From contig JAITYX010000059.1 of NCBI GenBank assembly GCA_021018815.1, positions 2,480,001 to 2,544,000 on the forward strand: a DNA stretch of 64,000 nucleotides, given 5' to 3'. Source of the stretch: Talinum fruticosum (taxonomy: Eukaryota; Streptophyta; Magnoliopsida; Caryophyllales; Talinaceae). A program made the position numbers and the translations under genes. Positions 13,441-26,100 of the stretch are shown piece after piece (position 1 is the first letter of the stretch; each line of letters opens with the position of its first letter). The notes under the pieces were generated by a model. The model was given only the letters and a program-made list of their open reading frames with translations, made no database searches and was not told where the DNA came from.

Positions 13441-13745
13441 TTTCTCGTTCACTTAAATCAGTCTTTTAAACTTTCTTTGAAATAGGAAATCTAAGAGAAT
13501 GAATCTACTTATCGATAAAAAAAATGTTGAGAGCTTTAGTGAATAGTGATCTACTGTAGCTCAATAACAATTGTACATTATAAATTATATCATTGACTCG
13601 ATTTTAGCTTTTCAAGTTTTTATTTGAGTGGATATCATATATTGGGTAGAGTTCGTGTACAAATGACACATATGATTGTCATGTAAGATTTCATGCAATA
13701 GCTAATTAATAATTGTATAAATAGCAAAATAAATATAGTTTGTCA

Positions 13746-14314
13746 TGTAAAAATAGACCTGGCAAAACCGACCCGAATGACCCGAAACCCAAACCGAACC
13801 GACATCCGAAAGCAGTTGAACCGATTTTGACCCGAAAATCGAAATAAATCGACCTGAAATCTAATGAACCTGATTCCGACCGGAATCAAAATGACCCGAA
13901 CCGAAATCGAACCGACCCGAAATATGATTGACCCAATTACAAACCGAACCCAAAAAGACACGAAACGAATCGGACCCGAACCGATTTACCCCTAATAAAA
14001 GTGACTCAACCCTCGGGATGGACTTTTGTGCTTATAGTGGTACATACAAGTTTGAATCGATTTTGACCCAAAAAGTGACCCGATTACGACCCGAAATTGA
14101 CTCGATCCGAAATTAACCCGAACCCGACCCCGAATGAGATTGACCCGAAGTTGAACCAAACCGAAGTTGACCCAAACCGAAACCGAACGAAACCCGAACG
14201 AGATCAACCCGAAGTTTATCCGAATTGAAGTTGATCCGAATCGGACCGAATGAGATCAACCCGAACCGAACTTAACCCAAACTGAATGACCCGATTGCCA
14301 GGTCTATTTAAAAA
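13746..14314. mobile_element. hAT-like TIR element filled with degenerate ACCCGA repeats
   Basis: The element at 13754-14306 has perfect 11-bp terminal inverted repeats, TAGACCTGGCA at the left and TGCCAGGTCTA at the right. It is flanked by 8-bp near-identical duplications, TGTAAAAA (13746-13753) and TTTAAAAA (14307-14314). Its 553-bp interior is almost wholly a degenerate array of GACCCGAA / AACCGAAC words. No transposase is present, so it is non-autonomous. The 8-bp duplication fits the hAT superfamily. A larger relative lies at 34392-43987. Confidence 0.75.
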
Positions 14315-16316
14315 TATTAATATTATAAATTATTAAATTATATTAAAAAAGACTACGCAACTACCAAAAAGTTCTGCAATGCTACTATAATAATCATTTA
14401 CATGTCATAAATAAGTAATTAAGTAAATTATTATTAAAAAATGAAGTATGTAAATTCCTAAAAATCAACAATTTTAATTTTAATGAGGTTAACAAATTTA
14501 AGATTTTTTTAATACATGGAATATAATTCATATTTCTATTTATCAAGAATGAAAAGGAATGGCAATATTTTATTTATGAGTGACAATCCTCTCCGATATG
14601 AAGAAAATTATACTTAGTTATAATTCTTCCATAATTACTTGTAAAAAATGTTATATAGTAACAATTGATTTTAAAAAAGAAACTTCAAAAATATTATTAT
14701 AGTTTTCTAAAATTTTGGTATGAAAATATTCATAAAATTAAAAAAAAAAATTATCTCAAATTCTTAGGGAGCAAGGGATATAAACTTAGTATGTAGATAA
14801 TAATTGTAGCTGCTACCCAGAAGAAGGCAACACGAGTTAATTACTTCCCTGGATGTGGCCTCTCTCTGTAAATCCTCCTCTAGATGATATCAGCTAGAGA
14901 TTAACAGAATCATTGCACTAATCCCGCATGTCCACTGATGCAATATCCCACTTCATATTTAATTAATCACATGTTAGAGTATGCTTTACATATCTTCTCA
15001 TCAAGTTTGAAAAATCTAAATCAGACTATTATGCCATAAGCGTTCAAATTTCCGGTACCGTATTTATTGGTAGGACTTCTACCTTAAACGTTTATTATCC
15101 GAAAAAATTATTATTTTGGTTAAAACCCAAAAAATGATAAATTATATATATGAGTTGATGTATGCAATCATAAAAATTACAGTTAGATAGATGCATGGCT
15201 TTTTTAAAGGTGAGTTTTTATATTTTTAGGTGATTAATTTATTTTTAGAGTAAATTTTAATTTAGCATGATTAATAATTGATAATCTAATAGTGATAACT
15301 ACTAAAGTTATCCTTAAATGAATTTTTAATCACTTTCATTATTATTTTAAAGTTATCCTTAAATGTATTTTTTAGGTGGATCCAAGATATCAATAACTGA
15401 AATTAATGGTCTTATTGCCAAAGTTTTTATAGAGTTTTAATTAATTACTAAAAACTTACATTATTAAAATTATAAATTTATTCCTGCATCATCAATCATT
15501 GGTTTAAATTTTTAGTTGAATTGATTTTTCATCGAATTTGGTCTCAACATTGTCTATGTTGGTTATTGCACAAGGTAAAATGGAACTTTATTGCATCCAT
15601 ACTTAAGCATAAAAGGCGTTTACGTATAAGGAGGTGTGTTTTATATGAATATATTCCTGAACCTTCGACCATCAATAAATTTTTTTGGATGAATTAGTTT
15701 TTAAATATTTAGCAGTCACTGTATGATGAATTTTTTAAAAAGTTGTTAAAGTTGTCATCTAAGTTCAATATAGTGCAAAGGGAGATAAAAAAATCATTTT
15801 TATACTTTTTGCACCCAAAAGGGAAGGCAAAAAAAACCTTGTTATTATTTATAGATAAAAATCAAAACCTTTATGTAGACAAATTTTTAAAATCATTTTC
15901 GGAGAGTTTTAAGAAAGACTATCTGGACGATTAAATTCTTTTGATTTTTTTTTTTGGAATGACACAGTAAATCTACAAGAGAAAGTGCTTAGTACTGTTT
16001 TTCTTTTTTTCTACAGAGATAGAAATTTGGATAAGAAGAGGAGATTTTGAGAGGAGGATGTCAGATCCCATCATCATATCCCTCTTAGTTCAAAATTCAG
16101 GATAAAATTTTCTACGTGTCAACAATAGGGAGATTTAATGAATTAATTCGAACACAATAGTAAAAGTCTTTTGTAGCGAGATTTAACAGAGTCTGAATAC
16201 TTCTCCAATTAAATTTAAAAGTTTGAACCATAGAGTCGAAAATGAGCTAAGAAATGGGCAAGCACTATGTGATCAATGCAGTCATACAGATGCTTTTTTG
16301 CCGATTATTTATAAGA

Positions 16317-16380
16317 ATAAAAGAAGCGGGTTGGAGGAGTCATATAATACCCGCTTCTTTTATGATAAAAGAAGCGGGTT
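16317..16380. repeat. Foldback: three 15-16 bp copies, alternating orientation
   Basis: ATAAAAGAAGCGGGTT lies at 16317-16332, its inverse ACCCGCTTCTTTTAT at 16349-16363, and a third direct copy at 16365-16380. Copies 1 and 2 can form a 15-bp stem with a 16-base loop. Copies 2 and 3 are separated by one base and can pair in the alternative way. It lies about 720 bases upstream of transporter copy B. Confidence 0.85.
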
Positions 16381-17023
16381 GTTACAAATTGATAATCAGA
16401 ATAATTTTTTTTAACGGTACATATATGCATTTATGATAAATCAAGGTCAGAATAAAAATTAAAAAAAAAAAAGAAGGAAAACATATGACTTGGATTCTCA
16501 GCATACGAAAAAAGACAAAATTATGTTATCCAAAATTTGATTTGAGAATAAAGCAATTTGTTATCATGGAGGTTTAAAAAATTAAAATTCTCATCTTTTA
16601 TGTGTAATCAAACATATCACTTGAAGGAATATCCAATATTACACTTTTGATGGATATAAAATTTAATTTAATTGGGAATAATCCACTCATTATAACCTTT
16701 CTAAAACAGTTATTTGTTGACATTAATAATTCATTATTACCTTTACTTGAACCAATTATTGTCAAAAAACACATTTTGCATATCCTCATATCCACTCCAC
16801 CTACGGTTACAAATATATGGTATTTTATTTTAATTTTTTAAAATTCACCCCCGTATGTTCATGAAATATTTTATATGTACATGAAAATATCTGCTTCTGG
16901 AAATATTTAAAAATTTATAGTATTTTCATGATCTCTCTCTTTCAAAAAGATTAGAATCCATTTTGTGAATTATGCCATATCACCGGGTCCATAAACCGGG
17001 GTCCAAGCTCCCTCCTCTGCCCT

Positions 17024-17031
17024 TTATATAA
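17024..17031 (+). promoter_or_regulatory. TATA box of transporter copy B
   Basis: TTATATAA in the context CCCTTTATATAAAGC lies 73-80 bases upstream of the ATG at 17104. This predicts a start site near 17055-17062 and a short leader. Confidence 0.5.
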
Positions 17032-17103
17032 AGCTAGCAAAGCTACCATCTTGTACCCATAAACCCCCTCTTCTTCAGTTTGTCCAATCAAGCTAGCCAG
17101 CAA

Positions 17104-20100
17104 ATGACAAACATAAGTGTAGCCAATAGTGAATGCAGTCCCAGAGTACCAATTCCACCCCACAAGCCATATCTGGAAACCCTAAAGGCCAATCTGAAGG
17201 AGACGTTCTTTCCAGATGACCCTTTTCGTATGTTCAAGAAGCAGCCATTGAAGCGAAGGATAATTCTAGGCCTGCAATATTTCATACCCATTTTTCAATG
17301 GGCACCTCAGTATAATTTTAACTTCTTCAAATCCGACCTCCTCGCCGGCATCACCATTGCTAGCCTTGCTGTTCCTCAAGGCATTAGCTATGCCAATTTG
17401 GCCAGCTTGCCTCATATCATTGGACTCTGTAAGTTTGTTTTTTCCATCTGTTTTTAGAAAATAAAATTACATAATTCAAAATTGAGACTCTTCTCAGAAG
17501 GGTTTTTAACTAGATCAGTTTTCATGAATGAAAAGCATTATTTTGGGCAGATAAATATTTATTACGTGAATTTTTTTGAAATAAAATTTTCTGAGTATCA
17601 AACCCGATATGAGCTCTCTCTAATCAAATTAAAAGTGGCCCTTTCTTTCTGGCCTCCTTTTACACCAAAAGGCCAAATTGCATCATTGGATTGGGGAAAA
17701 AAATAATAATGAGAGCACATTTACAGGATAAAGGTATAAGGAGTGTGCCCTCCACAAACAAGAAAGAAAGCCATGCAATGCAAAGACAGTCTTTCAATTC
17801 TATAAGTGAACAGTAATATATATATATATACACATTTGCGTCCTGAAAATAATAAGAGTGAAGAACAGAAGTTCGAATTTTTGAAAACATAATTGCTGAA
17901 TGAACTTTTACCTTGAACACTTGCAGCCCAATAAATATCTAAAGAGTGATATGGAATATTAATATAGGAGCTCATCAGAAAATTCATAATTAATTTATTT
18001 ATGTATATATATTACCAAATATATCTACATCACCTTCACTTTTACTTGGAAATAAATTCTATTATATGAATTGATAAATTAGTATATATATTTATTTTGT
18101 GTTTTGATTAAATATTAAATAAACATGATATATGCAGATTCAAACTTTGTGCCGGCATTAATATATGCGATGTTGGGGAGTTCGAGAGATTTGGCGATAG
18201 GCAACGTTGCAGTAGCATCTCTCCTCTTCTCTGATATCTTAGGCAAAGTGGTCAGCCCAGTTGAATCCCCCGTGAATATCTTTCCCTGGCTTTTACTGCC
18301 ACTTTTTTGCCGGAGTTATTGAAGCCTCTCTAGGCTTCTTAAGGTATCCTCTTTCTCCTTCCATCCCCATCTCTCTCTTAAAACTTTTGATGTTTGACAT
18401 ATGTAAATAAGACTCTTGTTTCTAGGAGATAGGGACGGGGAGTATTTAGTAGCAGCTTACAAGGGTTAGGTTTAACCATAACTGACACCTGCACCCAATA
18501 CAATATAATTAAGTCGAAGCAAAACTATATATTTGCTAGGTGATGTATATAAGTAGGATAATTATAAGACATTTAAGAGATGTCTTGTTGTACGATATAT
18601 ACCGTGGTCACCTTTTTACTGAATCAAATTAAATTTTCGATTTGACTTATTTGTGCATATATAATAATTCATGCAGACTGGGATTTTTGATTGACATACT
18701 ATCGCATGCAACGTTGGTGGGCTTTATGGGAGGGGTGGCGGTCACAGTTTGTCTTCAGCAGCTCAAAGGCCTTCTTGGATTGACTCATTTCACTCATAAT
18801 ACCGACGTCGTTTCAGTTATCCAATCCATCTTTGCCCAAACCCATCAGGTAACTCATTATTCATTAAAAAAATAAATAAATTATGTGAGTCTCTTAGAAT
18901 CGACTCTCTATTTTCATGGATTAGGTTGTTTACATTTAAAATTTTCTACTTTACATAAGCAGAATTTCCGATGCGCTTTCTTTTTTTGGATAAATTTTAT
19001 TGTAATCTAATTGAAATTTGTATATATTTTTGTCATCGGTTCCATTTCTTTTCATCTTCCAATCTATGTATAATTTTTGTTATTTATTTATGTATGTATT
19101 TCTTTCTAGATAATTTGTTTTTTTTTTCCTATTTTGTGTTATTAATAGAAAGGACGATTAAAGTTTGGAGTTATGTAATTTGTATTTGATCATAAATTGA
19201 CCACATGGCTAGATCTAATTAATCAAATGAGTAACAGATACACGTAAAGTAGCACTAATTGCCAAAAACATAAAGTTTAAATTTAATTCCGCTCACATCA
19301 ATATTTGTACGGTCTTTTAAGAAAAGTAATTACAGTCTAATAATTTTTGTAATTTTTTTGACAATTGCAGTGGAAATGGCAAAGTGCCCTCTTAGGTTGC
19401 TGCTTTCTTTTCTATATGCTGTTGACAAAGTTCTACGTAAGTATATTATATCCCATCTTTTCCTTAATTTGATGGCTTATTCCTCGTTGCCTTTTGGCAA
19501 ATTCCTGGATTCGAGTCCTATCTATATCGATTTATGCATTTATTTGGTCGAATTTACCAATAAAACCTCGATTTTTATGGGAAACAGAGCAAGAGAAAAC
19601 CGCCATTTTTTGGATAAATGCAATGGCTCCTCTTACAACTGTTATTCTAGGAAGCTTGCTGGTGTACTTCACCCATGCTGAAAAGCACGGAGTTCAAGTG
19701 GTAAGTGATCGATTCTATCATCATCTAGTTACAAATAGTACTATGTAGTTTTCATCACTTTGACAACTCTTGAAGCTGTATGAAATTTTTCCATTGACGT
19801 TAAAAGTTGGGAAAATCTGACCTGAAATGATGATATGACCTGAATTTGATCTAAAGTAATTAAGACAAACATGACCTGAACCGATTTAGACGATTTGAGG
19901 TTGTCTCATGATCTAGACGGCACAACGGGACCCAAAAAAATCTTTGAAGACTGTTTTATAAGATCTTAAATTACAGTTGAATAATTATCTCAAAGCTCCA
20001 AAGTTGGTGTTGTGTAAGAAATTCCTGTATTTATATCAACTTGAAATGACCTACCTCGAACTTAATTAGGCTCAAACCCAAACCCAAACCCAAAACCCAT

Positions 20101-22242
20101 TTGCATATTAGTCTGCTCATTGGGTTAATTTACTTAGCATTGGCCATATGTTTCCTACAAGGTCAATGATTTGTCTTCGGCTGCATAACCTATACAGATT
20201 GGACGTCTCCAAAAAGGATTGAACCCGATATCCTTGACGGAATTGGCATTCGGGTCACAGCATCTTCCAGCAGCAATCAAGACAGGAGCCATCACTTCCA
20301 TCGTTGTTATGGCCGTAAGTCCTTGTCACAACTGTCATTCTTACACTTCATTATTGTTGTATGAAAATATATACACGAACCCATCGACAATTTACAGATA
20401 ACTTCTAACTGAAAATATGCACAACAGGAAGGAATAGCTGTTGGGAGAAGTTTTGCAATGTGCAAAAACTATCACATCGATGGGAACAAAGAGATGATTG
20501 CTTTCGGATTAATGAACATTGTTGGCTCATGCACTTCTTGCTATCTCACTACCGGTCAGTAGTTAATACAGTTTATTAGCGAAAAATCAGGGGAGGAGGA
20601 GAAGAACTTCAGGGGGTACTGATGATTTATATGGTGTGAGATTTTCAGGGATTTTCTCGAGGACTGCTGTCAATTTCAATGCAGGATGTCAGACAATAGT
20701 GTCTAACATTGTGATGGCAATAGCAGTGATGATCACGTTACTGTTTCTGACCCCGCTTTTCTATTACACTCCCCTTGTGGTGCTTGCCTCCATTATAATC
20801 AATGCCATGCTTGGTCTCATCAAGTATGAAGAAGCAATTCATCTGTGGAAGATTGACAAGTTCGACTTTGTCATATGCATGAGCTCGTTTCTTGGCGTTG
20901 TCTTCAGCAATGTGGAGACTGGCTTAACTATCGGAGTATGTTGCTCAAGACGAATCCTTTTCAGTGTATTGGATCAATCTCTCCTTCTATCAACCCTTTC
21001 TTTATACTCTTAGTTCAATATCTGCAGGTTGGCCTATCTCTTATAAGACTTGTGCTGGTTGTGGCAAGGCCTAAGACATTTGTATTGGGGAATCTACCCA
21101 ACACTGTGGTCTACCGAAGCACTGAACAATACCGGTATGCTCAGACGATTCCAGGAATTCTCATACTTCAAATCGAGGGCCCTATCTACTTTGCTAGTGC
21201 AAACTATTTAAGAGAAAGGTAAACTCAATCCACTAGTTTATTGCTTTGAAAACACTATTTACGGAGTGAGTGAAAAAAAGAATGAGAATACGACTATGAT
21301 GTGCTTGCTACACAAATAATATGGTACTTCTGGTGCATCCAAATTGAACTGTCAAAATTTGATTCTTGAAATTGTGGAATAATACATGCAGAATCATGAG
21401 GTGGGTTCATGAAGAAGAAGACAGGATTAAATCTTCTGGAGAACTCAGCTTGCAGTATGTGATACTAGACATGGGAGGTGAGGTTTCTGCCTAAAAAGTT
21501 GTATTTGTTTCATATGTAAACGTACTCCACTAGCACAACAACTTGACTCAATTGTTTCGGCACTTGCTCGTTTTAAGCAAAGTCTCGGAATTGAGATTGT
21601 GAATGAAGAAAATGTCCGTTGAAAAAGTTTTGCCCCTTAGGACCAACGATAGCTCCAAGATATGTATTTTCTTCTATGGTGGGAAAGGACGTCATACCTC
21701 ATGCACCTAGAGAAGCTTAGACCTTGGCTATCAGAAATTGCTAAATGATATTACTTGATGGTCAAAAATTTTCTAGGTTGCATTTAAAGAATGAGTTGTA
21801 GAAACTAATCGAGTCCGAAAAACAAAATTGATACCAAATTTCATCGTTGATGAGCAACACTAACTTCTCTGCCTTGACACATCTTAACAGGTGTTGGTAG
21901 CATTGATACCAGTGGAATCGGCGGATTAGAAGAAGTAAAGAAACTCATCGAGAGGAAGAGTATAAATGTACAACCTTAACAATCAACTTCCAGTTATCTT
22001 TCTTTCCCTAAAACGCAACATTTTACACTAACTATGCTGCTTGTGTTATACAGGTAGTTTTAGCGAACCCAGGAAGCGAAGTGACAAAGAAATTATACCT
22101 TTCTAAATCCATTCAAGATTTTGGTGAGGAATGGATATATCCGACGGTGGCTGAAGCAGTGAGAGCATCCACCTTCATGCTCCACACAAGCAAGACAACC
22201 TCCAACCCGGACGAAGCATCCGGAGAAGATAGCAATGTCTAA
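17104..22242 (+). CDS. SULTR3: Group 3 sulfate transporter, copy B (12 exons)
   Basis: Same family as the gene at 924-7710: a SulP proton/sulfate symporter with about 12 membrane helices and a C-terminal STAS domain. Exons: 17104-17428, 18138-18343, 18677-18848, 19371-19436, 19588-19700, 20198-20314, 20428-20554, 20649-20935, 21028-21218, 21392-21477, 21891-21967, 22054-22242. Exons 3, 4, 6 to 12 match copy A in length once indels are allowed. Motifs include ETFFPDDPF, LAGITIASLAVPQGISYA, ILSHATLVGFMGG, GIAVGRSFAM, GNKEMIAFGLMNIVGSC, DKFDFVICM and, in STAS, VGSIDTSGI. ATG at 17104 is the first in frame. Three single-base deletions break the frame: the C-run 18267-18271 and T-run 18303-18308 in exon 2, and the T-run 19606-19611 in exon 5. 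Allowing one base at each gives about 652 residues. I take these as probable undercalls. Confidence 0.88.
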
Positions 22243-23182
22243 AACAACCAAGGAGCCACCAGTTGGTTGCCTAAGTAATGTAATTTTGCTAGTTTGTATG
22301 GAGTAACAAGGTCTACTTGGAGGCATGAAGGTTGCACAAACTTGCCTTGTAATTGTGCATACCGAGAGTGAAGGGAATTCAAAAAGAGCAAACATGACGC
22401 GTTCGTGTCGTTTGTTTGAATGTAATGTTAATGCAAATGCAATGCAATTAACTGTATAATGCAATCATGATTTCAAGGTACTTATTTTACAATACATTTA
22501 ATACTCATGTACAAACAAATACAGCAACAGAAACACCATATAAATTTACTTGTGTTCCAAAGGTTGATTACATCGAATCCAACTAAACAAGCCAGTAATT
22601 TCCCACTTCCAAATGTCAGAAGAAAGCACAAGGATTTTGAAGAAATGGATAATCTAATTCCCTAACAAAACAGCTTCCCAGTAGCTGGGCGTACTCTTGT
22701 GAGAAGAGGTGCTTAACATGGTTCACTTATCACTTTTACCCTTGTAACCAAAAAAAAAAAGAACAAATTGAGATGTAATGGATGGTTACAGCAATATGGC
22801 ACAAAATTCTGGAAGTTCGACAAAATCACAAACCTACAATGCACGCAATACAGACGCTGTTGAGAGCCTTTCATCAAACTGCAGCAAATAAACAATCTAG
22901 TTTACAAATTTTGCTTGTAAGGCATCCCAGTAAATGCATCTGGACAGTGAAATACAATATGAATCCCGCTCTGGTTGGATTGCATTCTCAAAACTCAAAA
23001 CTTGGATCTCACCACACCAGCCAAAATGGGCGGAAAAACCGCCGTCCATTGCATTAAAACCGAGTTATTCTTTTCTCCATCAAGCAAGCTAGGATGGTAT
23101 GAGATAAAGCACAGTTGTAGTTACGGCCCTCGAGCAGTTTTTGTGGTGCCATCCCAATAAGAAAATGTAAAAACCACAGTTG
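22243..23182. other. Convergent 3' flanks of transporter B and the TPR gene
   Basis: About 940 bases between two facing stop codons. It should hold both 3' UTRs. An A11 run at about 22748-22758 and otherwise mixed sequence are seen. No further gene is supported. Confidence 0.5.
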
Positions 23183-26100
23183 TTACATTCCTAGAGATAA
23201 ATTACTGAGCCAAGACCAGAGATGATGGTCAAGAGTTGCTCGTTGTTTCCTTAAATAGACGCGAAGTAATTCATGGGCACCAATGTCCAGAATCTCGGGA
23301 TCCCTGTATAGACAGATAAACAACTCGATGAGGTTCCATGCAAATAAATACAAGGTATACTACTATTGCCCTTGATATTTTTGTAATAATCGTTATGACC
23401 ATGACCTTTGCAAATGAACCCCCCCAAAAAAAAAAAAACAGTTATGTTAAATGATATAAACCCTAAATTGTCAACGCAACATAACCACATTGATGATTAG
23501 TTGACTTCCACATCAGCAACTTGAGGGTTCATCATAATTTACAAAAACCTCGTAGGGTATATGCTTTTGCATGGTCAAATCTATTGTTATTCTAAGATCA
23601 TCTTCTCATACATGACGCAGAAATGACAAAAATGGTGGAAAAACAGGACATGCATGGAAATTTCTATACCTATACACGGAAAAGTTATAAGGCCACTGTA
23701 TAATAAACCAAACATTCTAATTGAAAAGAAACCAGATGGCTTGTAGTGAATTTCAATATTTTTCTACTAGGATTACCCACCAACTAGGAGTCAGAACAGC
23801 CCTTTACTCTGAACCCAAACCAAACTAAAGGCAGTGTGTGCCATAAAATGTACACAACCTCACCCTTGAATAATGAAGCAGCCATTTTAGTTGCATGGTT
23901 GGACCTTAGATTTAAACTCCGTTGATTGCCAACACTCAATAGTAAAAGAAGTAGGGCCACTTTAGCAAGATTTTTAAAATTTTTCCACCAAATCTAACAC
24001 CTCAAGAAAACACTCCATATTGATTTTTCCAGCTTCCCAAAGAGTACAAGATTCCTTCTGAATTGAAGTGTCACCACCAAGGCTGTACAATATTTAAATG
24101 ATAGATAAAAGCATATTTAAAAATCGATTTGTTTAATGATATGAAAACCCAAGAACAATGAGAATGTCAGGCAATAAACGTGCCTCCATCCGGATCCTGC
24201 GCTGCACAGCCCTGTAGCTATGAACAGAGTGGAATCACACAAACCCACACCACCTGACACCTGTCATTCAAGTCCCTCAGCTCTGCCCTCTACAGAGGCC
24301 AGCGAAGAATGCCAGAAATTGGAAAGAGTTTGGCTCATGGGTTGTCACAGGCTTTTCTTGGTGCCCTGCAGTTTGATCAGAGGTTTTCTATCTATAGAAT
24401 GGTAGTCTTTGGAGTTAGCTTCTTCAAATGAAAAGCAATACACTTCCATATTCAGCTTTATGATTAGTTGATTACCCATCTCAACTATGATATGAGGAAA
24501 AGGTTTGTCTTTTTTTTTGGGGCGAGGGGGATGAGGGACTGGGAGACGTAGCCCAAATATAGGAAGTGGGGAAGGAATGGGAGAGGAGGGTAAGGGAAGC
24601 AGAAACTCGCCCGCACCTCCAGTGGGATTTGAATCCCCAAGCTCCATTATGGAGGGTGGACATGGCCCACTAGAGCAGCTCTTTGGAAGTCACAGCACCT
24701 TCCCTACATCAAAATTTTGGCTGTGTGCATTATCAAAGCCAATCACCCTGTTTAGTATTGGATTTGGATCATGAAAATGTCAAAGCTCTTATTTAGAAGA
24801 GCTGCTTCAGTGAAGTCTTGAAGTTAGACGACGTGAATACAGCTAAAAATGATATTATTAAGGCTTTAGTTATATAGCATAAGGATTGGGAGGTAGGTAG
24901 CTAAGGTATTAAAATATGTCAAAATATACTGAAGATTAGTAGGAACAAGACAGATTTGGAAAAGATTTTCCAATGTGGAATAGCATGTAGAAGATATCAA
25001 ATTATCAGGGGAGATGAAGTTTCAGGTGAACCTTCAACAAAATTTGATTATTACCAGAGTTGTACTATGCATATGCATATACTAATCCTCTTGACCTCCC
25101 ATATGTCTTGTTGGTCCCTCTTTTTTGATACGGTTGGGCTCCTAAAATAATTTGATGGGGAGTGAACTAACACATGACATTGCATCTGAAGACTTTGGAA
25201 CAAATGAATGTCATAAATAACAAGTTTGGGTTCTTCCAATAATTTTGAAGCTTAAGTTCTGCCCCATGACAATGCATCTGAAGACTTTGCAACAGCTAAT
25301 GTCATGGGGATTGACCTTCTAACAAGGTCTTCAATCTGCAAGAGGAGAATGTCATCTCCAAGCTTCTGAAGCTGAGTACAAAACTGTCTGAAAGGAAAGG
25401 ATATTCTCTACCATCCCTTCCATGTGTATTTGGGCTCTTAGTCTGCAATGTTGATTGAAGACAGAGGACACACCCAAGACTCTTGCAGAATACACCTAGA
25501 AGTCTTTAGTTTAAAGATTCCACCTAACAAGGTGCAAATATTGGTCAAAACATAAAGCCTAAGCATGAAATTGAGTCTTCCTTCAGTCTTAACAAAGATG
25601 TTCAAGTTGTAGCTGTAAGCTCGGACGATGCTAGTTCTGACCAAAAGAATCAAAGTCCTCGTCAGATAGTCTTAAAAATGGGGTTCCCTTCACCTATACT
25701 TCTCCACAGGCCACAACATAGTACTATTTTCACATGAAAACCCTCAACTCTTGAACCTTGACCATCAATAAAGCCTCGGTTTGAATGCTCCTCTACAACC
25801 ACAGGTCATCTTCACCACGTATCAGTTTTGTAAAAAGAGGAAAGGTTGAATTGTTTGCTTAACCAAACAAGCTATTGAAGCACAATCATAGTTTACAGAA
25901 GAAGACTCTGGCATTAGGCCTTTGAAAGTACAAAACCTCTATAAAAAAAAAGATATAATAATAAAAAAAACCCTCATCAACAGCTCCATCAGCAGCAGCA
26001 TCGCTGTTGAAATAGATTGTTGCAATACCATGAGAGTAGCCCGCGGTTTTGGTACTCCACATTCCCTCCCACAGAGGGCAAGGAGAAAGAGGGGGGAGGA

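Larger units (their letters stand above)
7711..17103. other. Spacer between the head-to-head sulfate transporters
   Basis: About 9.4 kb of AT-rich DNA with no convincing gene. It must contain the promoters of both transporters. A TATATATA run at about 7758-7766 is a weak TATA candidate for copy A. Separately listed items inside it are a GA-rich microsatellite, a micro-insertion, a SINE-like piece, a TIR element and a foldback. About 10180-10330 carries TTCCGTCGGA-like words that resemble ends of DNA transposons, but I could not define a boundary. The remainder shows only low-complexity AT-rich sequence. Confidence 0.6.

Noticed and set aside
17080..17457. A transporter start at 17080
   Set aside because: That position is TTG, not ATG. 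The first in-frame ATG is 17104, 73 bases after the TATA box.
19494..19748. Exon 5 of copy B starting further upstream in the WETEQEKTAIFW frame
   Set aside because: The acceptor at 19588 with one restored T gives SKRKPPFFW, which matches family length and the exon in copy A. The upstream frame has no family similarity.
24173..24211. A terminal exon of the TPR gene at 24211-24173 reading RAVQRRIRMEARLLP
   Set aside because: The exon at 23303-23183 fits the family ending (RDPEILDIGAHELL), has the right phase and gives a complete protein.
24590..24690. A tRNA gene on the minus strand
   Set aside because: Box A and box B are present, but acceptor and anticodon arms do not pair. A SINE explains it better.
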